Shown piece after piece: positions 1 through 9,339 of a DNA stretch of 64,000 nucleotides. The stretch spans positions 1-64,000 of the forward strand of contig JBAZWJ010000032.1 of assembly GCA_041660385.1 (NCBI GenBank), in the 5' to 3' direction. The translations under genes and the position numbers were made by a program. Under the pieces are notes generated by a model. It was not told the origin of the DNA. It searched no databases and worked only from the letters and a program-made list of their open reading frames with translations. The first letter of the stretch is position 1, and the number at the start of each line of letters is the position of its first letter. The DNA is from DYJE01 sp041660385 (GTDB lineage Bacteria; Desulfobacterota; Desulfobacteria; Desulfobacterales; Desulfolunaceae).

Positions 1-1
1 C

Positions 2-646
2 GATGTGCTTGCCCGGATTCTCTACGGTCTTCGGATATCCCTCACTTTCGGTCTGATCCTTGTTTTCTGCTCCATGGTTATGGGCATAGGTGCTGGAGCT
101 GTTCAGGGATACTACGGCGGAATCATTGATATCACAGGCCAGCGTCTGATCGAGATCTGGAGTGCTTTGCCTTTTCTTTACATCATGATTCTCATGGGTT
201 CCGTGTTTGGCCGGAGTTTTATCCTGCTTCTTTTCTGCTACGGTATTTTCAACTGGATCGGTATTTCCTATTATGTGCGTGCCGAGTTTTTCCGTCTGAG
301 AAAACAGGCGTTTGTGGAAGCGGCCCAGCTTATGGGCATATCATCGTGGAAGATTATGGTGCGCCACATCATGCCCAATGCCATGGTTCCGGTGATCACC
401 TTTTTCCCCTTTTCCCTGGTGGGAGCCATTGGATCGCTGGCCGCTCTGGATTATCTGGGTTTTGGTCTGCCCGCGCCCACGCCGAGCTGGGGAGAGCTTT
501 TATCTCAGGCCCAGCAATACCGGTGGGCCTGGTGGCTGATATTGTATCCGTCCCTTGCTTTGTTTATTGTGATGCTTCTGGGGGTTTTTATCGGGGAAGG
601 TATACGGAATGCGTTTGATCCGAGGCGATACTCGCGGTTGGAGTGA
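2..646 (+). CDS. Peptide ABC transporter permease, YejE/OppC type (5' partial)
   Basis: This is the inner-membrane permease of a binding-protein-dependent peptide or oligopeptide importer (BPD_transp_1 family). The frame is open to the left edge: a GAT codon precedes the first GTG, giving the DVLARILYG stretch that lies inside such proteins, so the N-terminus is missing and the GTG at 5 is internal. Hydrophobic helices alternate with the EAA-type loop (EAAQLMGISSWKIMVRHIMPN) that contacts the ATPases. The GAVQGYYGG and EIWSALPFLY segments resemble YejE more than DppC, but that subfamily call is inference. The two ATPases follow on the same strand after a 446-bp repeat-rich gap. Confidence 0.9.
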   Translation, partial: DVLARILYGLRISLTFGLILVFCSMVMGIGAGAVQGYYGGIIDITGQRLIEIWSALPFLYIMILMGSVFGRSFILLLFCYGIFNWIGISYYVRAEFFRLRKQAFVEAAQLMGISSWKIMVRHIMPNAMVPVITFFPFSLVGAIGSLAALDYLGFGLPAPTPSWGELLSQAQQYRWAWWLILYPSLALFIVMLLGVFIGEGIRNAFDPRRYSRLE

Positions 647-1091
647 GGATGGAGGTGGTTTTGGATTGAACATCGAACACTGAACATCGAACATCGAATG
701 TGGGAGCCGCTTAGCCTCGGCCTGGGGTTGGGGCGGGTGGGTGCGATGGGTGGGAGGGATTTTGAACGTCCAACGCTCAACGTCGAACGTCCAATTGAGG
801 ATGGGGGCATTTTGGATTGTGGGTTGAATGCGGCGGTCACTCGTAGGTCGGGTAGAGGAACGAAACCCGACAAATGACCCGATCCTTAAAAGAATCGGCT
901 GTTTATGCTGTCGAGGCGACCATCTGTGAATAGAACCGTGCCGCTGCCTCAATGATAACACCCGTCGGATTTCGCTCCTCTATCCGACCTACTTGCTGGG
1001 GCTGCAACCCATTGAACGTTGGACGTTGAGCGTTGGATGTTGGACGTTCATCTTTTTAAAATTTAATATTTTCAATTTATTATAAAAAAAT
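647..1091. repeat. Intergenic gap filled with dispersed repeats
   Basis: No convincing gene lies here. At 668-701 there are tandem CGAACACTGAACAT-type words. At 773-800 and 1013-1050 the related words AACGTCCAACGCTCAACG and its complement face each other. Positions 841-898 hold a copy (minus orientation) of the ACCCGAC element, which recurs at 39797-39854 with one mismatch in 58. A degraded copy in the opposite sense lies at about 960-995, so the pair could fold as a long hairpin. The open frames found here on the minus strand are repeat artefacts. The gap separates a permease from its ATPases, which are normally contiguous. Confidence 0.8.
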
Positions 1092-2078
1092 ATGACAGAT
1101 CTTCTTCTCGACATAAAAAACCTCACGGTGAATTTCACCACGGATGACGGCATCATTCAGGCTGTTACGGATCTGTCTTTTTCCGTTCGGCGGGGTGAGA
1201 CCGTGGCGCTGGTGGGTGAATCAGGTGCCGGGAAATCCGTGAGCGCCATGAGCATTCCACGGCTTGTTCCGTCACCGCCGGCACGTGTTGAAAATGGGGA
1301 GATCCGGTTCAAGGGCAGGGATCTTCTGGCGCTTGATATCAAAGACATGCGGGCCATCAGGGGAAATGAAATAGGGGTGATTTTTCAGGACCCGACAACG
1401 GCATTATCGCCGCTTCACCGCATCGGGTGGCAGCTTAAAGAGGCCATCAACGCCCATCGGCAGATGGATGACAAAGAGGCCCAGGCACTTGCCGAATCGT
1501 GGTTGGGCAAGGTGAGGATTCCTGACGCGAAGCAGAGAATGAACGCTTATCCGTTTCAGCTTTCAGGGGGAATGCAGCAACGGGTGATGATCGCCATGGC
1601 TTTGCTCAATGAGCCGGATCTGATCATTGCCGACGAACCCACCACGGCGCTGGATGTGACCTTGCAGGCCCAGGTTTTTGAAATTATCCGTGAGATGAAA
1701 CGAAATGAAAGCGCCATGCTTCTGATTACCCATGACATGGGTGTGGTGTACGACATCTGTGACAGGGTTCTGGTAATGTATGCGTCAGAACTTGTGGAAG
1801 AGGGGACAACAGACGACGTTTTCACTAACCCCGCCCATCCTTATACCCTTGGCCTTCTGAAATCCATTCCAAGTCTGGGCAGAGGAAGGAGCGAACGTCT
1901 TGATTCTATCAAAGGTCAGGTTCCGTCACCATTTAACTACCCCAAAGGCTGCCGTTTCAACGACCGTTGCCCAAAAGCGTTTGACCGGTGCGTCCGTGAA
2001 AAACCGGGTTTTGTCAGCGTGGCCGACGGTCACAGAGCCGCCTGCTTTCTGCTGGAAGGGAAGGGGGAAAAATCATGA
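1092..2078 (+). CDS. Peptide ABC transporter ATP-binding protein (OppD/DppD family)
   Basis: Cytoplasmic ATPase of the peptide importer, 328 residues, the usual length for OppD/DppD. The Walker A GESGAGKS is at residues 42-49. The signature LSGGMQQR precedes Walker B LIIADEPTTALD, and the H-loop is ITHDMG. The C-terminal oligopeptide-transporter domain has the expected cysteine cluster (GCRFNDRCP...RC...AACF), which in this family can hold an Fe-S cluster. The ATG at 1092 follows an AT-rich stretch with no clear ribosome binding site. The stop overlaps the next ATPase start by four bases (ATGA), so the two are translationally coupled. Confidence 0.95.
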   Translation: MTDLLLDIKNLTVNFTTDDGIIQAVTDLSFSVRRGETVALVGESGAGKSVSAMSIPRLVPSPPARVENGEIRFKGRDLLALDIKDMRAIRGNEIGVIFQDPTTALSPLHRIGWQLKEAINAHRQMDDKEAQALAESWLGKVRIPDAKQRMNAYPFQLSGGMQQRVMIAMALLNEPDLIIADEPTTALDVTLQAQVFEIIREMKRNESAMLLITHDMGVVYDICDRVLVMYASELVEEGTTDDVFTNPAHPYTLGLLKSIPSLGRGRSERLDSIKGQVPSPFNYPKGCRFNDRCPKAFDRCVREKPGFVSVADGHRAACFLLEGKGEKS

Positions 2079-3094
2079 GCGGAAGCATGAGTTCCATGGC
2101 GATCAACAACGATAAAAAAAATAATACCCCGGAGAACCTCGTTGAAATCCGGAATTTGAGAACATGGTATCCCATCCGGCGAGGCGTTCTGGCCAGAACC
2201 GTGGGGCAGGTGAAAGCCGTGGATCATGTGAGTTTCGCCATCAAAAAAGGCGAGACCCTTGGACTTGTGGGCGAATCAGGCTGCGGCAAAACCACGTTGG
2301 GCCGAACCCTTGTGGGTCTTGAACAGGCCCAGGCGGGAGAGATCCTTTTTCAGGGTCGAAATATCCTCAGCATGGAATCAAAAGAACGGCAGGAGATCCG
2401 GCGGCGGATGCAGATGATTTTTCAGGACCCCCTTTCTTCATTGAATCCCAGGATGCTGGTGCGCGATATCGTCACCGAAGGCATGAGAGCTTTTGGCATG
2501 ATCCGGGAAAATCAGGCGGAAGAAACAGCCATGGCCCTTCTCGGCGAGGTGGGGATGTCCAAAGAATCTCTGACCCGTTACCCCCACGAATTTTCAGGCG
2601 GCCAGTGTCAGCGGATCAGTATCGCCCGGGCTGTGTCCATGAGGCCGGACTTCATGGTTCTGGACGAGGCGGTGAGTGCCCTTGACGTATCGGTCCAGGC
2701 CCAGGTTCTGAATCTTCTCATGGATCTTCAGGATAAATACGGCCTCACCTATCTTTTTATCTCCCACAACCTGTCTGTGGTCAGTCATATCGCCGATCAT
2801 GTGGCTGTGATGTATCTGGGAAAAATGGTTGAATACGGCAAGGTGGCCGATGTGATCGAGTCGCCTGTTCATCCCTATACTCAGGCTTTGATCAGCGCCG
2901 TTCCCGTTCCCGGTAAACGGACGGAACGGATCATCCTTCAAGGCGAAACCCCATCAGCGGCCAATCCACCCGACGGCTGCCCGTTTCATCCCCGCTGCCC
3001 TGAATGTCAGACCATTTGCCGGACAACCGTTCCTCGGTTGGAGCAGGCGGATGACAGACTTTTTTCCTGCCATATGCGAAGCCAGCACCTATAA
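2075..3094 (+). CDS. Peptide ABC transporter ATP-binding protein (OppF/DppF family)
   Basis: Second ATPase of the importer, 339 residues. It has Walker A GESGCGKTT, signature FSGGQCQR, Walker B FMVLDEAVSALD (alanine-valine in place of the common PTS) and an H-loop ISHNLS. The C-terminal oligo_HPY domain carries cysteines in GCPFHPRCPECQTIC. It pairs with the upstream OppD-like protein as the nucleotide-binding heterodimer. The start chosen overlaps the preceding stop; an internal ATG at residue 4 or 8 is also possible. No substrate-binding protein is in the window, so peptide specificity is inferred from family only. Confidence 0.95.
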   Translation: MSGSMSSMAINNDKKNNTPENLVEIRNLRTWYPIRRGVLARTVGQVKAVDHVSFAIKKGETLGLVGESGCGKTTLGRTLVGLEQAQAGEILFQGRNILSMESKERQEIRRRMQMIFQDPLSSLNPRMLVRDIVTEGMRAFGMIRENQAEETAMALLGEVGMSKESLTRYPHEFSGGQCQRISIARAVSMRPDFMVLDEAVSALDVSVQAQVLNLLMDLQDKYGLTYLFISHNLSVVSHIADHVAVMYLGKMVEYGKVADVIESPVHPYTQALISAVPVPGKRTERIILQGETPSAANPPDGCPFHPRCPECQTICRTTVPRLEQADDRLFSCHMRSQHL

Positions 3095-3505
3095 AAGCTA
3101 AAGAAAAATTGCGAATTGCCGATGAGTTGAGATAGACTGGGAATGTAGGAGGTACGGTGGTTTTTTTAACATCGAACATCGAACACTGAACATCGAATGG
3201 TGAATGGTGGTTTGTCAAGAGTTCGGCAGGTAGGGACAGTAGTGGTTGGCTGTGGAAAGATGAACGTTGGACGTTGAAAAGAGCTTCACCATCGTACAAG
3301 TGTAGACCCAATGCCGTTTCCTTAAGAATAGTGTGTAGGGGCGGGTTCCAAACCCGCCCGGAATTATGAGGCGAACATGGTGCAGGGCAGGTTTAGAACC
3401 TGCCCCTACGGCCTTACTCCATCTGCTCTGTAAAAGATACCTTTTCGCTCTGACATAATAACTTTGAACATTAACCATACGTTTTTTAACATAACCGGGG
3501 TTTCC
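3095..3505. repeat. Repeat-rich intergenic region before the hybrid kinase
   Basis: No gene is supported. Tandem CGAACAT words (3168-3203) and GTTGGACG words (about 3256-3280) match those at 668-701 and 1013-1050. At 3310-3413 lies a composite element: two palindromes (GGGGCGGGTT/AACCCGCCC and GGGCAGGTT/AACCTGCCCC) joined by a spacer that includes GGCGAACATGGTGCAG. It recurs almost intact at 55611-55748. Confidence 0.8.
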
Positions 3506-6500
3506 ATGCTCGATACCTTTTCAATCATTCTTCTTCCGCCGTTGGTCACCATTGCAACGAGTTTTTATATCGCTGCAATGGGCATCTATCGTGTGAGGAT
3601 CAAGGCTGATAATATTTTGTTTTCACTATTGTGTCTGCTTTGGTCTGTGGTGCCCATCAGCTATGTCGCCAGGCACTTTGCTGACAGCAGGGAGACCGTT
3701 TTTTTCATCGAACAGATCACCCATTTTCTGTTCGCCTATTATCCGTTTATTTATATTCTTTCTATTAATAAACTCCTGGAGATAAAAGATAAGAGACTCC
3801 TGGTTACAAGTTTCTTATTGAGCGTATTTTTTTCTATAGCGGTTTTCACACAGTACTATATGGATGGCCTGTATGAGTATTCCTGGGGATACATCGCCAA
3901 GGCCGGCCCCCTTGTTTTTGTGTTGATTGCCTATTGTTTCAGTTCGACAATCTATGTGACACGATTGTTATTGCGTGAGTTAAATAACGAACCTGTTCTG
4001 ATAAGGCGGATCAAGTACAAATACATTGTTTTTTCATTTGCTTTTTCTGCAACCCTCTCCTTGCTTTCGGGGGCGGCTATGGCAGGGTTTGACATTTATC
4101 CCCCAGGTAATTTTATATTCATTCCCATGGGCTTTCTGGGGTATGGGCTTTTAAGATACAGAATCCTCGGTATAAGGACCATTCTTCATAAGAGTCTTCT
4201 GTTGTTTTTCAGCTCGCTTCTCATTGTTATCCCCAATATGCTGATTTTTTATATGATCTGGCCTTTTATTTATAGATTGACTCCACCCGCGCTTTTCGGG
4301 CTTCTTGTTTTGTGGTTTTTCGTCAACTTTCATTTTGTCATCAGACTTCAACCCTATATAAACAGAATGTTCGATAAAAGCAGTTATGATTTGAAGAAAG
4401 CGGGACTATCGTTTTTTGAGAGCATGCTTTTACTCCAGAACACCCCGGAGCTTATCAATGAATTTCGCTCTGTGGTAAAAAGAAGTCTTGGCTTCAGAGA
4501 TGTGGATTTTTACCTGAACTCTGACGAGGGAACATTTAAAAACGATAAGGGTGATATTATTCATATCACATCAGCTCTGGCGGACTGGTTCAAAACATCA
4601 CAGGGCCTTGTGGAAGGTCATATGGTGGAAAACAATCCCATGGATAGGCCCTTGAGGCGTGAGTTGCTGAAACTTTTTGATGAAAAAAAGGTTCAGTTTA
4701 TCGTTCCCATGGCACAGCATGAAAGCCTTATGGCTTTTGCATTTCTCCATGATAAATCGCCGGAAAGACTTCTGAACAAGGAAGAGGCTCGTTTTATCGA
4801 TCAGATGAGCGGGTTTGTTTCCGTCGCACTTTTCAACTCAAGAGTCTATCAGGCCATCACTGGTCTCAAAGACAGGCTGGAAGAAAAAACTCTGACATTA
4901 TCCAATGAAATTACCGTCAGAAGGCAGGCGGAAGAAAAGGTCAAAGAAAACTGGGCACGATACAAACTTCTTGCGGATAACGTTATCGACATCATATGGG
5001 TTGTTGGAATTCATGATCTGAAATTTAGTTACATCAGTCCTTCGATTGAGCGACTCACCGGATATTCCGTGAAAGAAGTCATAAGCAGAAGTCTTGATGA
5101 GCTTTTAACCCCCGAATCCTATGCTTATATTCTTAAAACGCAGGCCAATCTTCTGGTTTATAACAGGATAATTAATGCTGAAGAAACTCTGACCATGGAG
5201 CTGGAACACATCTGTAAGGATGGAACCCGGATCTGGGTTGAGGTCTCGGCCCATATGCTTGATGATGTCAGATGGCCCGATAGTTTAATTGGTGTTTCAA
5301 GGGATATCACCGACAGGAAACGATCTGAAAAAGAAAAAAAGATCCTTGAAGCCCGGTTGATGCAGGCTCAGAAAATGGAGAGCATCGGGGTTCTGGCCGG
5401 TGGGATCGCCCATGATTTTAATAATATCCTTATGGCCATCCTGGGTTATACCCAGCTTACGCGGCTCTATATTCCGGATGAGAATAAAACAGCCCACGAA
5501 AAATTATCCCGCATTGAAAAAGCCAGCTTCAGAGCCAAGGATATGGTGTCCCAGATCCTGGCTTTCAGCAGGCAGAGTGAACCGAGTATTCTACCGGTCC
5601 AGATGGGGCCCATCATTATTGAGGCCATTAAACTACTCAAAGGATCTTTGCCCTCAACCCTCACCATCGTGACGGATTTTGAGGACAATATCCGCCCGGT
5701 TCTTGCCGATCCTGTACAGATTCACCAGGTGGTGATCAACCTCTGCTCCAATGCTGCCCATGCTATGGAAGACCAAGGCGGAGTGATCCAGGTTGGCCTT
5801 CTGGAAAATCGTCTGGAAACCAAGGAAGCTCTTTCCATGAATCTGCCTCCTGGGTATTACGTCCAGCTGACGGTTTCGGACACAGGCAGCGGAATGGATG
5901 GGAAAATCATGGAAAAGATATTCGAACCTTACTTTACCACAAAAGATGTGGGTAAAGGTTCGGGTATGGGGCTTGCCGTTGTCCATGGAATCGTTGTGAG
6001 CTGCGGTGGGAAAATTACGGTGCAAAGCACATTGGGGCGAGGCTCTACGTTTAAACTACTTTTTCCTGCATCCGAAAGTATGGTTAAAGAAGAAAAAGAT
6101 CCGGCGGACCGCTTATTATACGGGAATGAACGCATTCTTTTCGTGGATGATGAAAAGGATATTGTGGAAATGGCTCGTGAAGCTCTGGGCACCATGGGCT
6201 ATCGTGTAATAGGCGCTGTTAACGGAATCGAAGCACTCCATTTATTCACAGAAAACCCCGATGGTTTCGATATGGTGATCACCGACCTGACCATGCCGGG
6301 GATGACCGGTGAACGACTTGCCGGAGAGATTCACCGTCTGAGGCCCCAAATTCCTGTCATTCTCTGCACAGGTTACAACACGTATTTCCCTGACGAGAAA
6401 GCCAGGGAATCGGGCATCCGTGACATTCTTATCAAACCCGTTCCTGCTCGCGATATGGCCGAAGTGATCCGGGATATTCTTGATTCAGGGAAAGATTCAT

Positions 6501-6517
6501 CTGTTTACAAGGTGTAA
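3506..6517 (+). CDS. Hybrid histidine kinase: 7TM-type sensor, PAS, HisKA, HATPase, receiver
   Basis: Membrane-bound hybrid sensor kinase, about 1003 residues from the ATG at 3506; an in-frame TTG at 3464 would add 14 residues. The N-terminal ~300 residues are a run of hydrophobic helices like the 7TM histidine-kinase sensor. A GAF-like region and a coiled-coil linker follow, then a PAS domain (KLLADNVIDIIWVV...DITDRK). The phosphoacceptor is His636 in LAGGIAHDFNNIL. The HATPase N-box (NLCSNAAHAM) and G-boxes (DTGSGMD, GKGSGMGLAVVHGI) are intact, and the C-terminal receiver has Asp927 in VITDLTMPG. No cognate response regulator is adjacent. The ligand is unknown. Confidence 0.9.
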   Translation: MLDTFSIILLPPLVTIATSFYIAAMGIYRVRIKADNILFSLLCLLWSVVPISYVARHFADSRETVFFIEQITHFLFAYYPFIYILSINKLLEIKDKRLLVTSFLLSVFFSIAVFTQYYMDGLYEYSWGYIAKAGPLVFVLIAYCFSSTIYVTRLLLRELNNEPVLIRRIKYKYIVFSFAFSATLSLLSGAAMAGFDIYPPGNFIFIPMGFLGYGLLRYRILGIRTILHKSLLLFFSSLLIVIPNMLIFYMIWPFIYRLTPPALFGLLVLWFFVNFHFVIRLQPYINRMFDKSSYDLKKAGLSFFESMLLLQNTPELINEFRSVVKRSLGFRDVDFYLNSDEGTFKNDKGDIIHITSALADWFKTSQGLVEGHMVENNPMDRPLRRELLKLFDEKKVQFIVPMAQHESLMAFAFLHDKSPERLLNKEEARFIDQMSGFVSVALFNSRVYQAITGLKDRLEEKTLTLSNEITVRRQAEEKVKENWARYKLLADNVIDIIWVVGIHDLKFSYISPSIERLTGYSVKEVISRSLDELLTPESYAYILKTQANLLVYNRIINAEETLTMELEHICKDGTRIWVEVSAHMLDDVRWPDSLIGVSRDITDRKRSEKEKKILEARLMQAQKMESIGVLAGGIAHDFNNILMAILGYTQLTRLYIPDENKTAHEKLSRIEKASFRAKDMVSQILAFSRQSEPSILPVQMGPIIIEAIKLLKGSLPSTLTIVTDFEDNIRPVLADPVQIHQVVINLCSNAAHAMEDQGGVIQVGLLENRLETKEALSMNLPPGYYVQLTVSDTGSGMDGKIMEKIFEPYFTTKDVGKGSGMGLAVVHGIVVSCGGKITVQSTLGRGSTFKLLFPASESMVKEEKDPADRLLYGNERILFVDDEKDIVEMAREALGTMGYRVIGAVNGIEALHLFTENPDGFDMVITDLTMPGMTGERLAGEIHRLRPQIPVILCTGYNTYFPDEKARESGIRDILIKPVPARDMAEVIRDILDSGKDSSVYKV

Positions 6518-6624
6518 AAAATACTGACATTGCTAAGACGTCATGTGTCGTCAGTTTGTGGTAAAAAAGGCTACGGACTCATCTGCTGCACACGTTTCTT
6601 TTAAGAACTCCTGTTTACTCATAG

Positions 6625-6640
6625 TGGCATATCTCTTGCT
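6625..6640 (+). promoter_or_regulatory. Possible sigma-54 (-24/-12) promoter
   Basis: TGGCATATCTCTTGCT has the GG and GC dinucleotides ten bases apart as in TGGCAC-N5-TTGC sigma-54 promoters. It lies about 130 bp upstream of the cytidylate-kinase-like gene in a 256-bp gap that holds no clear gene; a ~30-codon minus-strand frame is present but weak. No activator gene is adjacent. This is a motif match only. Confidence 0.35.
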
Positions 6641-6773
6641 CATCAATAGATCAATCTTGTCTGGTGAAGGTTTCGTATCTGAGGCTTCGACAGGGTAACA
6701 GAGTTGAAATCACACCTCGGAATTCATGAAACAACGTTATCCATATCAATAGCAGGGTTTAAAGGAGGCTGTT

Positions 6774-7508
6774 ATGACCATAGACGATTTAACCGATTAT
6801 AAACCGGGTGACTACGGAAAGAAACGAATAAAACCATCCGATTGGCTCAACGCTCACATCAAAAAATGGAACAGCGAAAAGAGCGAAAAGGAAAAGATGA
6901 AGAAAGAGAAGCTCGTTGTTCCCAGTGTCTGTTTTTCAAGAAAAGTGGGTGTGGGTGCCCTTGAAATCGCAGATATTCTGTCTGAACGGACGGGCTTGAA
7001 AGTGGTGGATCGCGAAATTCTCCAGCAAATGGCCCAGGACTCATCTATTGCGCAGAAGACCATTGAACTGTTTGACGAACGATATCCTGGGATGATGAGC
7101 GAACTTTCAGCCATGATTTTCAATGAAAAATCGTTTATCTTAAGTGATTATTACAGAGAGTTGGCCAAATGTGTCATTGCCCTTGCGAACCTGCAACCCT
7201 CGATTTTTGTCGGTCGTGGCATCCATCTGATTCTGCCCAGGGATCAGGTTCTTGCAGTGCGTTTGATATGCAGTGACGAATACAGGATCAATCGTCTGTC
7301 CGGTATCATGAAAACCACCGAAGCGGAAACAAAGAAGCGGCTGGATGTCATCGACAAAGAACAGCGGGATTTCTTCAAGGATGTGTATCAGAAGAAAGAT
7401 GCTTTACCCTACGAATTTGATCTGGTGATTAACATGGATCATATCAAGGTGCCTGAGCAGGCAGCAAAAATCGTCGAGTGCGCTTTTGCGCAGAAGTTTG
7501 ATTTATAA
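6774..7508 (+). CDS. Cytidylate kinase-like family protein
   Basis: Predicted cytoplasmic P-loop-type kinase of the cytidylate-kinase-like family, 244 residues. After a lysine-rich N-terminal extension (about residues 15-45), the family core begins with VPSVCFSRKVGVGALEIADILSE, where the phosphate-binding loop is SRKVGVGA rather than a classic GxxGxGKS. FVGRGIHLIL and RLICSDEYRINRL follow, typical of this family. A strong ribosome binding site (AAAGGAGG, spacing 6) fixes the start. True nucleotide substrate is not established for the family. The gene stands alone, ten bases from the converging ctaB. Confidence 0.85.
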   Translation: MTIDDLTDYKPGDYGKKRIKPSDWLNAHIKKWNSEKSEKEKMKKEKLVVPSVCFSRKVGVGALEIADILSERTGLKVVDREILQQMAQDSSIAQKTIELFDERYPGMMSELSAMIFNEKSFILSDYYRELAKCVIALANLQPSIFVGRGIHLILPRDQVLAVRLICSDEYRINRLSGIMKTTEAETKKRLDVIDKEQRDFFKDVYQKKDALPYEFDLVINMDHIKVPEQAAKIVECAFAQKFDL

Positions 7509-7518
7509 TTTAATGTAT

Positions 7519-8409
7519 TCATGAAAATAAAAAAACTCGTTCAACAACAAGCAAAATCATTGCAAAAAGAAGAGTCATGTTCAGATGAACAAACAAATAT
7601 CGATATGATGGACTCCGGCTATACAAAAATTTTATACTAAACATCAGAACAAGAAGTGCAGCATCCACCACCATAAGAACCTGGGCGGGTTGTGAAATAA
7701 GGACGCCTTGAAGAATCAGAAACAGCATCATTGCCGTAAGATTCAGGACCCATAAAAAAATCATACGGCCAAGAGCGTCCTTTCGAACGTGTCTTAAAAA
7801 GCAATATGTATTTCCTTTACTGTAATCTGCAAGATGTAACAAAAGCAGCAACCCAAGATGGGGAAGTTGCCACAACGCGATGATAACCATGATGCTCCAC
7901 AATCTCAGATCCGGCACGCCTCCATCTGCCCCAGCCCAGCCAATCAGTGGAGCTGCCATTCCGCACATTATTCCAGGGACAAGTGCGAAAAGACTGATGG
8001 ATTTCAAAGGTGTGTACAACCCGTTGTAAAGAATGATCGACAGGCATCCCAGAATGACGGTAACTGCTCCGGTTGAGAGGTGATTTAACATACCAAGGCC
8101 TGCCGAGATCAGCAAAAAAGCTTGAATACCGGCATAGCCGGGGTTTAATCGTTTTTCGGGAAGGGCTCGACCGCACGTCCTCTGACTGAGGTGGTCTTTC
8201 TTTCTGTCCTGAAGGTTATTGAGGCTGCCACATCCGCAACTCAGAATAAACACGGCAAAGGCAATCAAGAAGCCATGAAAAGATGGGACAGGCCTGTGAA
8301 TCATATACCCTGAGAGTGCAGACAAAGCGATAAACAAACCAAGCCGGATTTTGGCAAGTTCCATTGCAGGCCCAATATTTTTCATAACGTCCATATTAAT
8401 CATCATCAC
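7519..8409 (-). CDS. ctaB: Protoheme IX farnesyltransferase (haem O synthase)
   Basis: Polytopic UbiA-family prenyltransferase that converts haem B to haem O for the adjacent oxidase, 296 residues. The first Asp-rich motif is NLQDRKKDHLSQRTCGRAL, matching the CtaB pattern NxxxDxxxDxxMxRTxxRPL with Ala for Pro. TPLKS, GIMCGMAAPLIGW and the ALWQLPHLGLLLLL segment (usually WQxPHF) also fit. It is the last gene of the oxidase operon, overlapping coxB by 14 bp. No CtaA (haem A synthase) is in the window, so whether the enzyme uses haem O or A cannot be told from this locus. Confidence 0.9.
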   Translation of the reverse strand: MMMINMDVMKNIGPAMELAKIRLGLFIALSALSGYMIHRPVPSFHGFLIAFAVFILSCGCGSLNNLQDRKKDHLSQRTCGRALPEKRLNPGYAGIQAFLLISAGLGMLNHLSTGAVTVILGCLSIILYNGLYTPLKSISLFALVPGIMCGMAAPLIGWAGADGGVPDLRLWSIMVIIALWQLPHLGLLLLLHLADYSKGNTYCFLRHVRKDALGRMIFLWVLNLTAMMLFLILQGVLISQPAQVLMVVDAALLVLMFSIKFLYSRSPSYRYLFVHLNMTLLFAMILLVVERVFLFS

Positions 8410-9004
8410 TTTTCAGCCACTCTGCATACGCGACAGTACTGACAACCTTCACGGTTCCTCTCATATCCGAGTGCTCCGTTCCGCAGTATTCCGCACAAAA
8501 AATGGTGTATTCCCCTTCTTTGTCAGGATAAAACCACACATAGGTTTTCATACCCTTTACCGCGTCAACCTTGACTCTGAAAGCCGGAATAAAAAGGCCA
8601 TGAATCACGTCAAGGGATGTGATGTTGAGCTTTACCGGTTTCCCCACCGGTACCACCAGAACGTTTTTTGATTCCTTGTCATCAGGATAAAGGAAAAGCC
8701 AGGAAAACATCTGTGCTTCAACATCGATTTCCAGAGCTCCCGGGGGGACATTCCGAAGGCTGAGATAGGAAGACCAACCGAAGTAGAACATGGAAAGAGC
8801 AATCAGTGTGGGAATAAGAGTCCAGGCCAGTTCCAGTTTCCAGTTGTCTCTGATGTCAACGGATACCGGGTGAGCCTTACGTCTGTATTTCACTACAAAC
8901 ACAATCATCACGGTTGTTATAAGTATCAGAAAAAAAAAGGAAAAACTCAGAATGTACCAGAAAGCCTGATCAACATGTTTAACTGTATCGGGTATGCTTT
9001 CCAT
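8396..9004 (-). CDS. coxB: Cytochrome c oxidase subunit II
   Basis: Subunit II, 202 residues, with two N-terminal transmembrane helices (about 15-38 and 58-78) and a periplasmic cupredoxin domain. The complete CuA site is visible: His135, then Cys170-x-Glu172-x-Cys174-x3-His178-x2-Met181 in CAEYCGTEHSDM. CuA marks the enzyme as a cytochrome c oxidase rather than a quinol oxidase. There is no fused cytochrome c domain and no lipoprotein-type signal. It sits 8 bp after coxD and overlaps ctaB. Confidence 0.95.
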   Translation of the reverse strand: MESIPDTVKHVDQAFWYILSFSFFFLILITTVMIVFVVKYRRKAHPVSVDIRDNWKLELAWTLIPTLIALSMFYFGWSSYLSLRNVPPGALEIDVEAQMFSWLFLYPDDKESKNVLVVPVGKPVKLNITSLDVIHGLFIPAFRVKVDAVKGMKTYVWFYPDKEGEYTIFCAEYCGTEHSDMRGTVKVVSTVAYAEWLKSDDD

Positions 9005-9012
9005 TTATAACC

Positions 9013-9300
9013 TCATCTGAATGAAATATCGAAAAAGATAAAACTTATCATGATAACGAGAAAAAGAACGGTGCTGATAAAAGAAAATCGGATCAACTGG
9101 TCTTCATACTTCAGATGCATGAAATATAAAAGCACCAGCGTGGCTTTGGTTGACGCGATGATAAGGGCTATCCACACATTCAGCTTTCCCATATGGATAT
9201 AGGAAACGCCGATGGTCAAGCCTGTGAGCAGAAACAATCCCAGAAGAACCATAAAAAGCCGGGAGTAAGACTGAATATGTGTGGGTTCGTTGTTATTCAT
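9013..9300 (-). CDS. coxD: Cytochrome c oxidase subunit IV family protein
   Basis: Small three-helix membrane subunit, 95 residues. The third part has KATLVLLYFMHLKYED, the characteristic prokaryotic subunit IV stretch. It lies between coxC (39 bp upstream) and coxB (8 bp downstream), the usual place. Its role is structural or in assembly; it carries no cofactor ligands. Confidence 0.9.
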   Translation of the reverse strand: MNNNEPTHIQSYSRLFMVLLGLFLLTGLTIGVSYIHMGKLNVWIALIIASTKATLVLLYFMHLKYEDQLIRFSFISTVLFLVIMISFIFFDISFR

Positions 9301-9339
9301 GCATCCTCACATTATTACTGTAATTGAATATGGCAGCCA

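Noticed and set aside
500..961. Minus-strand ORFs of 122-153 codons at the start of the window
   Set aside because: They run through dispersed repeats and into the permease gene, with low-complexity Pro/Ser/Arg-rich translation typical of non-coding frames.
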